Below, in pieces: positions 25,655-33,451 of a stretch of DNA of 64,000 nucleotides. Numbering within the stretch: position 1 is the stretch's first letter; each line of letters opens with the position of its first letter. This stretch comes from Flavimobilis rhizosphaerae. Lineage in GTDB: Bacteria > Actinomycetota > Actinomycetes > Actinomycetales > Cellulomonadaceae. The stretch is from NCBI RefSeq assembly GCF_014852685.1, contig NZ_JACZDF010000001.1, positions 496,001-560,000 on the forward strand, written 5' to 3'. The position numbers and the translations under genes are program-made. The notes under the pieces are model-generated. The model was not told the DNA's origin. It was given only the letters and a program-made list of their open reading frames with translations, and made no database searches.

Positions 25655-26566
25655 ATGTCCACCACCCCCGGCACCACCCCCGACGCGACCGGCGAGGTCG
25701 CTGCCGCGCCGAAGCGCCGCACGACCCTCGTCGCCGCGATCGTCGTCGCCGCCCTTGCACTCGCAGGCGTCGTCACCTGGCTCGCGTTCGGCCGCTCCCA
25801 GGGCGCGGCCACCGGCCCACGCACCGTCGCCCAGATCCAGGAGGCCGGCAAGGTCCGCATCGGCGTGTTCTCCGACAAGGCACCGTTCGGCTCGGTCGAC
25901 TCCTCCGGCGCCTACGTCGGCTACGACATCGAGTACGCCGAGCGCGTCGCGAAGGATCTCGGCGTCACGCTCGAGCTCGTCCCCGTCGAGGCCGCCGCCC
26001 GCGTCGAGTACCTCACGAGCGGGAAGGTCGACATCATCCTCGCGAACTTCACGGTCACCGAGGAGCGCGCCGAGAAGGTCGACTTCGCCAAGCCCTACCT
26101 CAAGGTCTCGCTCGGGGTCGTGAGCCCCGACGGTGCGCCGATCACCGACGTCGCGCAGCTCGACGGCAAGGATGTCCTCGTCGTGCGTGGCACGACCGCC
26201 GAGACCTACCTCGAGGCACACCACCCCGAGGTGAAGATCCAGAAGTACGAGCAGTACACGGAGGTCACCAACGCCCTCCTCGACGGCCGCGGTGCGGCCT
26301 GGGTGACCGACAACACCGAGGCGCTCGCCTGGGCGAAGAACAACGACGGGTTCTCGACGACGATCGCGTCGCTCGGCCCGCAGGACTCGATCGCCGCCGC
26401 CGTCCAGAAGGGCAACGCCGACCTTCTGCGCTGGCTCGACGACGAGCTCGTGACGCTCGGCAAGGAGAACTTCTTCCACGCCGCGTACACGAAGACGCTC
26501 GAACCGGTCTACGGCACGGATGTCTCCGCCGACGAGCTCGTCGTCGAGGGTGGCGTCGTCAGGTGA
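25655..26566 (+). CDS. Polar amino-acid ABC transporter substrate-binding protein (CjaA/FliY-like)
   Basis: 303 aa. A cytoplasmic basic head and one hydrophobic segment (TTLVAAIVVAALALAGVVTWLAFG) precede a family-3 binding fold: TVAQIQEAGKVRIGVFSDKAPFGSVDSSGAYVGYDIEYAERVAKDLGV, YLTSGKVDIILANFTVTEERAEKVDFAKPY and VVRGTTAETYLEAHHPEVKI. The fold resembles cysteine/cystine and glutamate binders of the CjaA/FliY type. There is no lipobox Cys after the hydrophobic segment, so it is probably held by the uncleaved helix or secreted; this is unusual for a Gram-positive binder. GGAG precedes the ATG. The upstream leader ORF points to cysteine or cystine as the substrate. Confidence 0.87.
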   Translation: MSTTPGTTPDATGEVAAAPKRRTTLVAAIVVAALALAGVVTWLAFGRSQGAATGPRTVAQIQEAGKVRIGVFSDKAPFGSVDSSGAYVGYDIEYAERVAKDLGVTLELVPVEAAARVEYLTSGKVDIILANFTVTEERAEKVDFAKPYLKVSLGVVSPDGAPITDVAQLDGKDVLVVRGTTAETYLEAHHPEVKIQKYEQYTEVTNALLDGRGAAWVTDNTEALAWAKNNDGFSTTIASLGPQDSIAAAVQKGNADLLRWLDDELVTLGKENFFHAAYTKTLEPVYGTDVSADELVVEGGVVR

Positions 26567-26582
26567 CCCGAAGCCCTGTCGT

Positions 26583-26612
26583 TGGCGCGGCCCGCACCTG
26601 CGGGCCGCGCCA
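26583..26612 (+). terminator. Intercistronic hairpin after the amino-acid binding protein gene
   Basis: TGGCGCGGCCCGC (26583-26595) and GCGGGCCGCGCCA (26600-26612) form a perfect 13-bp stem with loop ACCT, starting 16 nt after the stop. It is likely a partial terminator or stabiliser, like the hairpin after the sugar-binding protein gene. Confidence 0.7.
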
Positions 26613-26642
26613 TCGGCGCCTCCGTGCCCGGGAGCCGCGCCC

Positions 26643-27302
26643 GTGAGCCCCGACGTCCTGCTCGAGCACGCGCCGCTGTTCGCGCGCGCGGCGGTCGTCA
26701 CCGTCCGCATCGCGGCCCTCGGGATCCTCGGGGCTCTCACTGTCGGTCTCGTGTGCGCGGCCGTCGAGCACTTCCGGGTGCCCGTCGGGCGACAGGCCGT
26801 GCGCGCCTACGTCGAGCTCGCACGCAACACCCCGCTCGTCGTGCAGCTGTTCTTCCTCTACTTCGCGCTGCCCAAGGTCGGCGTCGTGTGGTCGGGGGAG
26901 GCGTGCGCGATCATCGGGCTCACCTTCCTCGGCGGCGGCTACATGGCCGAGGCGCTGCGCTCGGGCCTCGACGCCGTCGACGCGAGCCAGGTCGACGGAG
27001 CGCTGAGCCTCGGCATGTCTCGCGGCGCCGCCCTGCGGCACGTCGTCCTGCCGCAGGGCGTCGCTGTCGCCGTCCCCGCTCTCACCGCGAACGTCATCTT
27101 CCTCGTCAAGGAGACCTCGGTCGTCTCTGTCGTCGCGCTGCCCGACCTCATGTACGTCGCTAAGGACATCATCGGTTCGAGCTACGACACCCGCGAGGCG
27201 CTCACCCTTCTCGTCGTCGCCTATCTCGTGATCCTCCTGCCCGTCGCGCTCGGTGCCCGGGCCCTCGAGGGGAGGTGGCGTCGTGCCGGTCTCGGGTCTT
27301 GA
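26643..27302 (+). CDS. Amino-acid ABC transporter permease (first)
   Basis: 219 aa, HisM/GlnP type. Membrane helices include AAVVTVRIAALGILGALTVGLVCAAVEHF. The family loop YVELARNTPLVVQLFFLYFALP and the EAA-like segment AEALRSGLDAVDASQVDGALSLGMSRGAALRHVVLPQGVAVAVPAL are present. The GTG at 26643 is chosen because GGGAG precedes it; the longer frame covers the hairpin. It overlaps the next permease by 20 nt, so the two are coupled and probably form a heterodimeric channel. Confidence 0.9.
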   Translation: MSPDVLLEHAPLFARAAVVTVRIAALGILGALTVGLVCAAVEHFRVPVGRQAVRAYVELARNTPLVVQLFFLYFALPKVGVVWSGEACAIIGLTFLGGGYMAEALRSGLDAVDASQVDGALSLGMSRGAALRHVVLPQGVAVAVPALTANVIFLVKETSVVSVVALPDLMYVAKDIIGSSYDTREALTLLVVAYLVILLPVALGARALEGRWRRAGLGS

Positions 27303-27963
27303 GGTCCTCCTTGAAGGGCGCAACCTCGTGCGACTGCTCGAAGGTCTCGGCACGACCGTCGGCATCGCGCTCGCCTCCCTCGCGGTCGCGCTCGTCTGCG
27401 GCGTCCCGCTCGGCCTCGCGATGACGCGCCGCGGCGCGCTCGTCCAGGTGCTCACGCGCGGCTACGTCGAGACGATGCGGATCGTCCCGCAGCTCGTCCT
27501 GCTCTTCGTCGTCTACTTCGACCTCGCGCGCGAGGGCATCGTCTCGCTCTCGGGCACCGCCACGTCGGTCCTCGTCCTGGGACTGTGGGGCGCCGCCGAG
27601 ATGGGCGACCTCGTCCGTGGCGCCGTGACGTCGATCCCCGAGCACCAGGTCGACAGCGCCCGCGCGCTCGGGCTCGCTCCGGGACAGGTGCAGCGGCTCG
27701 TCGTGCTGCCGCAGACGGTGCGGCGCCTCGCGCCGCTGACCGTCAACCTCACGACGCGGCTCGTCAAGACGACGTCGCTCGTCGTGCTCATCGGCGTCGT
27801 CGAGGTCCTCAAGGTCGCCCAGCAGATCATCGACGCCAACCGCTTCGAGCACCCCGAGGCCGCCTTCTGGGTCTACGGCCTTGTGCTCGGCCTCTACTTC
27901 GTCGTGTGCTACCCGGTCTCGGTGCTCGCACGACGCCTCGAGACCCGATGGGAGTCACGATGA
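27283..27963 (+). CDS. Amino-acid ABC transporter permease (second)
   Basis: 226 aa. Helices include LEGLGTTVGIALASLAVALVCGVPLGLAMT and AFWVYGLVLGLYFVVCYPVSVLARRLE. The family loop is GYVETMRIVPQLVLLFVVYFDL and the EAA segment is GAVTSIPEHQVDSARALGLAPGQVQRLVVLPQTVRRLAPL. The GTG at 27283 has GGAGG 7 nt upstream, lying inside the previous gene. Its stop overlaps the ATPase ATG (ATGA). Together with the preceding permease, the binding protein and the ATPase it makes a complete importer. Confidence 0.9.
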   Translation: MPVSGLEVLLEGRNLVRLLEGLGTTVGIALASLAVALVCGVPLGLAMTRRGALVQVLTRGYVETMRIVPQLVLLFVVYFDLAREGIVSLSGTATSVLVLGLWGAAEMGDLVRGAVTSIPEHQVDSARALGLAPGQVQRLVVLPQTVRRLAPLTVNLTTRLVKTTSLVVLIGVVEVLKVAQQIIDANRFEHPEAAFWVYGLVLGLYFVVCYPVSVLARRLETRWESR

Positions 27964-28769
27964 CCACCACGACCGACGCGCCAGTGCTCGAGCTGCGCGA
28001 CGTCCGCAAGACCTACCCCGGGGGCGTCACAGCGCTCGACGGCGTCGACCTCACCGTCCGACGCGGGGAGGTCGTCGTGATCGTCGGCCCCTCGGGTTGC
28101 GGCAAGTCGACGCTGCTTCGCACCGTCAACGGCCTCGAACCGCTCACCGGCGGCGCGATCGCGCTCGACGGCAGCCAGATCACCGGCAGCGGCACCCGGT
28201 GGGAGACGGTGCGCCAGCGCGTCGGCATGGTGTTCCAGAGCTATGAACTCTTCAACCACCTCACGGTTCTCGGGAACCTCACTCTCGCGCCCGTGAGGGT
28301 TGCGGGGACGCCCCGCGCCAAGGCCGAGCGGCGCGGTCTCGAGCTGCTCGCGCGCGTCGGCCTCGCCGACAAGGCGGGCTCCTACCCCCGCGAGCTCTCG
28401 GGCGGCCAGCGTCAGCGCGTCGCGATCGTCCGGGCGCTCGCCATGCAGCCCGAGGTCCTCCTGCTCGACGAGATCACCGCGAGCCTCGATCCCGAGATGG
28501 TGCGCGAGGTCCTCGACGTCGTCGTCGAGCTTGCCGACAACGGTATGACGATGCTCGTCGTCACCCACGAGATGGGCTTCGCGCGTGCCGTCGCCGACAG
28601 GGTCGTTCTCATGGACCGCGGTCGCGTCGTCGAGGAGGCCGAGCCCGAGGAGTTCTTCACGAACCCGCGCAGCGACCGGGCTCGGGCGTTCCTGCAGACC
28701 TTCACGTATACCCGCTCGACCCGCAGGGCCGGGCCGGACGTCAGTGCCGAGCCGGCAGCGGAGGGCTGA
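27960..28769 (+). CDS. Amino-acid ABC transporter ATPase (GlnQ/TcyN-like)
   Basis: 269 aa. It has Walker A GPSGCGKST, Q-loop VFQSYELFNHLTVLGN, signature LSGGQRQRVAIVRAL, Walker B VLLLDEITASLDPEMV and switch His in VVTHEMGFARAVADR. The VTHEMGFA motif is typical of polar amino-acid importers. The signature and Walker B match GlnQ-type proteins, except that ITASLDPE replaces the common PTSALDPE. ATG 27960 has GGGAG upstream; ATG 27948 in the same frame is possible. It is the last gene of the operon that starts with the leader ORF. Confidence 0.93.
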   Translation: MTTTTDAPVLELRDVRKTYPGGVTALDGVDLTVRRGEVVVIVGPSGCGKSTLLRTVNGLEPLTGGAIALDGSQITGSGTRWETVRQRVGMVFQSYELFNHLTVLGNLTLAPVRVAGTPRAKAERRGLELLARVGLADKAGSYPRELSGGQRQRVAIVRALAMQPEVLLLDEITASLDPEMVREVLDVVVELADNGMTMLVVTHEMGFARAVADRVVLMDRGRVVEEAEPEEFFTNPRSDRARAFLQTFTYTRSTRRAGPDVSAEPAAEG

Positions 28770-28776
28770 CCGCGCG

Positions 28777-28797
28777 GCGCGTCGGGCCTCGACGCGC
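28777..28797. terminator. Short hairpin between the importer operon and the LCP gene
   Basis: GCGCGTCG (28777-28784) pairs with CGACGCGC (28790-28797) around GGCCT. It lies between convergent genes. Confidence 0.5.
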
Positions 28798-28835
28798 GGG
28801 GCTGGAAGCGACGTGGGGGGAGCCGGGGCCTGGCT

Positions 28836-30341
28836 CTACTCGTCCTCGACCCGACCATCGCCGTCGTAGCGGCCCGGCTCGAGCGTCCCGTCGCGCACCG
28901 CGTCCCAGAACGCCGGAGCCTTCTCCGGGTCCAGAAGGACCGTCGAGCCCGCGCCTCCGCCCGGGCGGTAGTCGACGTTCGCGACCGGCGGCGTCCCTGT
29001 GACGCCGCCCTCGCCCGTCGCGGCACGGAACGCAAGTGCGAGCCGGCCCAGGTCCGTGATGCCTGTGCCGTCGTCGGCCGCGATCGCACCGAGGCCCGCG
29101 TCGATGAGGTCGACCTGCTTGCCCGGGTTGATGACCGTGCCGAAGTTCGCGGCCTTCTTCGTCACCGCGCCGATGAGCTGCCGCTGACGCTCGGCGCGCC
29201 CGAGGTCGCCCTTCGGGTCCGCATAGCGCATGCGGACGAATGCGAGCGCCTTCTTCCCGTCGACGTCGTGGCAGCCGGGGTTCCACTTGAGGCCCGACCT
29301 CTTGTCCCGCACCTTGTAGTCGAGGCACAGGTTGACGCCGCCGACCGCGTCGACAAGCTCCTTGACGCCGCCGAGACCGATCTCGACGTAGTGGTCGACC
29401 GTGAGGCCCGTGAGACCCTCGACGGTCGAGACGAGGAGCTCGGGCCCTCCGTACGCGTACGACGCGTTGAGCTTGCGGCCGCCGTGGCCTGCGATCTCGA
29501 CGAACGTGTCGCGCGGCAGGCTGATGAGCGCGTTCGGGCCGTCGTCAGGCACGTGGAGCAGCATGATCGTGTCCGTGCGGGCGCCCGCCGTGCCGTCGTC
29601 GTGGATCGCACCGTCCTCGCGCGAGTCCGAGCCCGCGAGCAGGTACGTCGTGCCGTCCGTCGTGGCCGCGCCCGAGAGCGCGGCGACGTGCGTGATCTTG
29701 CCGTTCGCCCACAGTCCCAGCCCGACGGGCCACGCGATGAGCCCCGCGAGGGCGAGGACCGCGACGACCGCCGCGATCCTCCCCGGGCGCAGCCGGAAGC
29801 TGCGCGACGGGCTGCCGTCCTCCCCGGGACCGTCTGCGTCGAGGTCGAGCGGGCCGGCCGCGGCAGTCCGCGCAGGCGAGGGACGTGACGCGACGGGCCG
29901 GACCGACGCGGGTCGCGCCTCAGCCGGGCGAGCAGCAGCCGGACGGCTCGCAGGCCGTGCCGCTCCGGGCGTCGACGACACCGTGCGGCGGGGCCCTGAC
30001 GTGCCCCCCGCAGCCGTGCTGGACGGCGCAGCACCGCGCGGGCCCGCACCGGGCTGCGGCGTGCCCGCCGGACGAGCACCCTCGGCGGACGGGCGCCCCG
30101 ACGACGTCGTGCGCGGCGGGACGGACGCCGGCCGGCCCGCGGGCTCGCCCGAGCGCGTGGCACGCGGGGTGCCACCCGTCGTCGGCCGGCGCGTCGGGCG
30201 TGCAGGGACGTGCGTGACGGGCCCGTTCGCACCGCCGACGGGGACCGCGCCGTCGTCCGAGGACGGACGCGACGCGCCCGCACCCTGCGGCGAGAAGCTG
30301 GGAGGCGGCGAGCCCTGCGGGCGGCCGGACCGGTCCGTCAT
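28836..30341 (-). CDS. LytR-CpsA-Psr (LCP) family glycopolymer transferase
   Basis: 501 aa. Residues 1-190 form a long Pro/Ala/Arg/Ser-rich cytoplasmic tail. A single helix follows (RIAAVVAVLALAGLIAWPVGLGLW), then the extracellular LCP domain with TYLLAGSDSREDG, ARTDTIMLLHVP, SLPRDTFVEIAG, KLNASYAYGGPELLVSTVEGLTGL, VDGKKALAFVRMRY and DLGRAERQRQLIGAV. The conserved Arg/Asp residues that hold the polyprenyl pyrophosphate are intact. LCP enzymes attach secondary polymers such as teichoic acid or capsule to peptidoglycan. The gene closes a minus-strand set with DUF2304 and a GT2, next to the large glycan cluster on the other strand, and would fit the final ligation step for that polymer. A TAGGAT box at 30416-30421 suggests its own promoter. 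Confidence 0.9.
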   Translation of the reverse strand: MTDRSGRPQGSPPPSFSPQGAGASRPSSDDGAVPVGGANGPVTHVPARPTRRPTTGGTPRATRSGEPAGRPASVPPRTTSSGRPSAEGARPAGTPQPGAGPRGAAPSSTAAGGTSGPRRTVSSTPGAARPASRPAAARPAEARPASVRPVASRPSPARTAAAGPLDLDADGPGEDGSPSRSFRLRPGRIAAVVAVLALAGLIAWPVGLGLWANGKITHVAALSGAATTDGTTYLLAGSDSREDGAIHDDGTAGARTDTIMLLHVPDDGPNALISLPRDTFVEIAGHGGRKLNASYAYGGPELLVSTVEGLTGLTVDHYVEIGLGGVKELVDAVGGVNLCLDYKVRDKRSGLKWNPGCHDVDGKKALAFVRMRYADPKGDLGRAERQRQLIGAVTKKAANFGTVINPGKQVDLIDAGLGAIAADDGTGITDLGRLALAFRAATGEGGVTGTPPVANVDYRPGGGAGSTVLLDPEKAPAFWDAVRDGTLEPGRYDGDGRVEDE

Positions 30342-30489
30342 GCGTGCACCGCCGACGGGCCGGCGGCGTCGCGCGAAGCGGGGCTGGGGGCACGGAACGG
30401 GCAGGTCACCCGTCGATCCTAGGACGGACCCCGGAGCCGCGACGGGCGGGTCCGCAACCGGCGGGTGAGAGAACTGTGGAGATGGCCGT

Positions 30490-30906
30490 TCAGTCGTCGC
30501 GCGGGTCGTCCGACGACACCGCGGGGCCGCCCGGGGTCGGAGCGTCGGGCCCCGCCACGTCCGGGACCACGCCCCTGTCGACGAGCGCAGCCCGCGCGAG
30601 CGTGAGCTCGCGCGCGAGAGCCGTGAGCTGCGACTGCATGCGGCTCATGCGCCGGAACGACGTCGCGATGAAGCTGAGGAACGCGATGACGAGGCCGTAG
30701 AGCAGGAGGTCCGCGCCACGCCCCACTCCGATGACGTTCGCGATCCGCGAGAGGATCGACGGGAAGAGCACCGATGCCGCCGCCGCGACGATGAACGCCG
30801 CGAGCAGCAGCCGACGGATCGCCTGGTGACGCGCATCCGCCGTCGACCGGTTGAGGACGACCGCGACCCAGCCGATCGCGACGAGAAGGATGACCTGGAT
30901 GAGCAC
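30490..30906 (-). CDS. DUF2304 membrane protein
   Basis: 138 aa. Three helices (MLIQVILLVAIGWVAVVLN, LLLAAFIVAAAASVLF, and GADLLLYGLVIAFLSFIATSF) are followed by a cytoplasmic helix (RRMSRMQSQLTALARELTLARAALVDRG) and an acidic/Pro tail. The order and the terminal coiled stretch are those of DUF2304 proteins, which almost always sit beside a dolichyl-phosphate-mannose-like GT2, as here (9 nt gap). They are thought to be membrane partners of that glycosyltransferase; no reaction is known. Confidence 0.87.
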   Translation of the reverse strand: MLIQVILLVAIGWVAVVLNRSTADARHQAIRRLLLAAFIVAAAASVLFPSILSRIANVIGVGRGADLLLYGLVIAFLSFIATSFRRMSRMQSQLTALARELTLARAALVDRGVVPDVAGPDAPTPGGPAVSSDDPRDD

Positions 30907-30915
30907 GACGCCGCC

Positions 30916-31593
30916 TTACCGGAACACGAGGTCGACGAGGATGTTCACCGAGTTCCACAGCGACTGGCCCTTGCCGCGCGAGTAGTCGGTGTAGAGGACG
31001 TGCACCGGGTGCTCACGCCACGGCAGGCGCGTGCGCCCCAGCTGGAGGACGATCTCGCTCGCGTGCGCCATACGGTCCTGCCGCAGCCGCACGCCCCGCG
31101 CCGCGTCCGCCCGCATGACACGCAGACCGTTGTGGGCGTCCGTGAGACGCAGACCCGTCGACTGGTTCGTGAACCACACCGCGACCTTGAGGACGATCCG
31201 CTTGAGCAGGCCCGCGTCCGTGCGGTCGTCGAGGAAGCGCGAGCCGAAGACGATCGCGACGTCCTCCCGACGCGCGAGGTCGACCATGTCGGCAGCGTCC
31301 TCGACCCGGTGCTGGCCGTCCGCGTCGAACGTCACGACGTACCGCGCGCCGCGCGAGAGCGCGTACGTGATGCCCGTCTGCAGGGCCGCACCCTGACCGA
31401 GGTTCACGGGGTGCTCGAGCACCCGCGCGCCCGCAGCGCGCGCGACCGCGGCCGAGCCGTCCGACGAGCCGTCGTCGACGCACACGACGTGCGGGAACGT
31501 CGGCAGGACGCCGCGCACGACGTCACCCACGACCGCCGCCTCGTTGAAGAGGGGGACGACGAGCCACGCATCGTCGACGGGAGGGCGGCTCAT
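30916..31593 (-). CDS. Family 2 glycosyltransferase (DPM1/polyprenyl-sugar synthase-like)
   Basis: 225 aa, soluble GT-A fold. Key parts are AWLVVPLFNEAAVVGDVVRGVL, the nucleotide-sugar motif VVCVDDGSSDGSAAVARAAG, NLGQGAALQTGITYAL, the metal motif VVTFDADGQHRVEDAADMV and FGSRFLDDR. It lacks the C-terminal helices of longer relatives; the neighbouring DUF2304 may provide the membrane part. It likely transfers a sugar to a polyprenyl phosphate. The ATG at 31593 is used; ATG 31602 would add three residues. It is divergent from the nine-gene glycan cluster. Confidence 0.87.
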   Translation of the reverse strand: MSRPPVDDAWLVVPLFNEAAVVGDVVRGVLPTFPHVVCVDDGSSDGSAAVARAAGARVLEHPVNLGQGAALQTGITYALSRGARYVVTFDADGQHRVEDAADMVDLARREDVAIVFGSRFLDDRTDAGLLKRIVLKVAVWFTNQSTGLRLTDAHNGLRVMRADAARGVRLRQDRMAHASEIVLQLGRTRLPWREHPVHVLYTDYSRGKGQSLWNSVNILVDLVFR

Positions 31594-31661
31594 GCCCGTC
31601 ATTGTGGCATCCCGCGGGGTCCCGGCGGACGATCGTCCTCCGGAAGAGGCCCCCGCGGCGG

Positions 31662-31667
31662 TAGTCT
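31662..31667 (+). promoter_or_regulatory. TAGTCT -10 candidate for the glycan cluster
   Basis: TAGTCT lies 66 nt before the first ATG of the plus-strand cluster. A GGAG ribosome-binding site is present, so this would be a leadered mRNA. Confidence 0.4.
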
Positions 31668-31733
31668 GACCGAGGTCGGCACCTCGACCGGCGCGCGAGC
31701 GCGCCCCCACGTCACCCCCTGGACGGAGCTGGA

Positions 31734-32330
31734 ATGGCAGTGCGCATCGCGCCGAGCGCGGACGTGTCGGACGAGGCCACGATCGGGGAGGGCAGCTCGG
31801 TGTGGCACCTCGCGCAGGTGCGCGAGCAGGCCGTCCTCGGCGAGGGCTGCATCGTCGGCCGCGGCGCCTACATCGGCACCGGCGTCCGCCTCGGTGACCA
31901 CTGCAAGGTCCAGAACTACGCGCTCGTCTACGAGCCCGCCGAGCTCGCCGACGGCGTCTTCGTCGGCCCCGCCGCGGTCCTCACGAACGACCAGTACCCG
32001 CGCGCCATCAACCCCGACGGGTCCCTCAAGGACGCGTCCGACTGGCACGCCGTCGGCGTCACCGTCGGGCGCGGCGCCTCGATCGGCGCGCGCGCCGTCT
32101 GCATCGCCCCCGTGAGCATCGGCGACTGGGCGACCGTCGCCGCAGGCGCCGTCGTCTCCCGCGACGTCCCCGCGCACGCGATCGTCCGCGGCGTGCCCGC
32201 GCGCCAGGTCGGCTGGGTCGGCCACGCCGGACACCCCCTGGTCGCCGAGGGCGACCGTTTCCGCTGCCCCGCGACCGGCCGGCTGTACGAGCCCGCCGGC
32301 GACACCATCAGAGAGGTCGAGAACGCATGA
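31734..32330 (+). CDS. Left-handed beta-helix N-acetyltransferase (WbpD/WlbB-like)
   Basis: 198 aa of hexapeptide repeats: APSADVSDEATIGEGSSVWHLAQVREQAVLGEGCIVGRGAYIGTGVRLGDHCKVQNYALVYEPAELADGVFVGPAAVLTND, and later TVGRGASIGARAVCIAPVSIGDWATVAAGAVVSRDVPAHAIVRGVPARQVGWVG. The loop NDQYPRAINPDGSLKDASDWHAVGV is typical of the WbpD/WlbB group, which N-acetylates the 3-amino group of UDP-2-acetamido-3-amino-glucuronate. The ATG is preceded by GGAGCTGG. Its stop overlaps the next ATG (ATGA). The next two genes encode the matching aminotransferase and dehydrogenase types. Confidence 0.85.
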   Translation: MAVRIAPSADVSDEATIGEGSSVWHLAQVREQAVLGEGCIVGRGAYIGTGVRLGDHCKVQNYALVYEPAELADGVFVGPAAVLTNDQYPRAINPDGSLKDASDWHAVGVTVGRGASIGARAVCIAPVSIGDWATVAAGAVVSRDVPAHAIVRGVPARQVGWVGHAGHPLVAEGDRFRCPATGRLYEPAGDTIREVENA

Positions 32331-33451
32331 GCGAGCTGGAGTTCATCCCCCCGGCGAAGCCGATCATCGGCGACGACGAGCGGGCCGCGGTCGACCGCGT
32401 CATGCGGTCCGGCATGGTCGCGCAGGGCCCCGAGGTCGCTGCGTTCGAGCAGGAGTTCGGCGCCCACATGGTCGCCGGCCGCGAGTGCGTCGCCGTGTCC
32501 TCGGGCACCGCGGGCCTCCACCTCGGCCTCCTCGCCGCGGGCATCGGCCCCGGCGACGAGGTCCTCGTGCCGTCGTTCACGTTCGCCGCGACCGGCAACT
32601 CCGTCGCCCTCACCGGCGCGACGCCCGTCTTCGTCGACATCGAGCCCGACACGTTCGCCATGGACCCGGCCGCCGCCGCGGCCGCCATCACCGAGCGCAC
32701 CGCCGGCATCATGCCCGTCCACCTCTACGGCCACCCCTTTGACGCCCCCGCGTTCCAGAAGCTCGCCGCCGACCGCGGTGTCCAGCTCTTCGAGGACGCC
32801 GCGCAGGCCCACGGGGCGAGCCTCGACGGCGCAAAGGTCGGCACGTTCGGCTCGTTCGCGATGTTCAGCCTCTACCCGACGAAGAACATGACGTCCGGCG
32901 AGGGCGGCATGGTCTCGTGCGCCGACGCGGACGTCGCCCGCAACGTGCGTCTCCTGCGCAACCAGGGCATGGAGAAGCAGTACGCGAACGAGGTCGTCGG
33001 CTTCAACAACCGCATGACCGACATCCACGCCGCGATCGGCCGCGTCCAGCTCGGCAAGGTCGACGCGTGGACCGCCCAGCGCCAGGCCAACGCCGCGTTC
33101 CTCGACGCCGGCCTCGCCGGTGTCGCCGGCGTCGTCGTGCCGCCCGTCCGCGAGGGCGCCGTGCACGTCTACCACCAGTACACGATCCGCCTCGACGGCG
33201 CGACGGGCGCCGAGCGCGACGCCGTCGTCGCCGCGCTCAAGGCCGAGCACCAGGTGGGCTCGGGCGTCTACTACCCGATCCCCAACCACCGCCTCGCCTC
33301 CCTCGAGCACTTCGCGCCGGGGCTCGAGCTGCCCGAGACCGAGCGCGCCGCGCGCGAGGTCATCTCGCTGCCCGTGCACCCCTCGCTCACCCCCGAGCAC
33401 CTCGACCGCATCGTCGCAGCCGTCGCGGCCGTCGTCGGGGCAGGTGCGTGA
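32327..33451 (+). CDS. DegT/DnrJ/EryC1 PLP sugar aminotransferase (WbpE-like)
   Basis: 374 aa. The PLP Lys is K186 in MFSLYPTKNMTSGEGGMV; other hallmarks are VSSGTAGLHLGLLAAGIGPGDEVLVPSFTFAATGNSV, QLFEDAAQAHGA and GFNNRMTDIHAAIGRVQL. It fits 3-amination of a UDP-3-keto-uronate (WbpE/WlbC role), using glutamate as donor. It overlaps the acetyltransferase by 4 nt and the next gene by 1 nt (TGATG), so all three are translationally linked. Confidence 0.88.
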   Translation: MSELEFIPPAKPIIGDDERAAVDRVMRSGMVAQGPEVAAFEQEFGAHMVAGRECVAVSSGTAGLHLGLLAAGIGPGDEVLVPSFTFAATGNSVALTGATPVFVDIEPDTFAMDPAAAAAAITERTAGIMPVHLYGHPFDAPAFQKLAADRGVQLFEDAAQAHGASLDGAKVGTFGSFAMFSLYPTKNMTSGEGGMVSCADADVARNVRLLRNQGMEKQYANEVVGFNNRMTDIHAAIGRVQLGKVDAWTAQRQANAAFLDAGLAGVAGVVVPPVREGAVHVYHQYTIRLDGATGAERDAVVAALKAEHQVGSGVYYPIPNHRLASLEHFAPGLELPETERAAREVISLPVHPSLTPEHLDRIVAAVAAVVGAGA

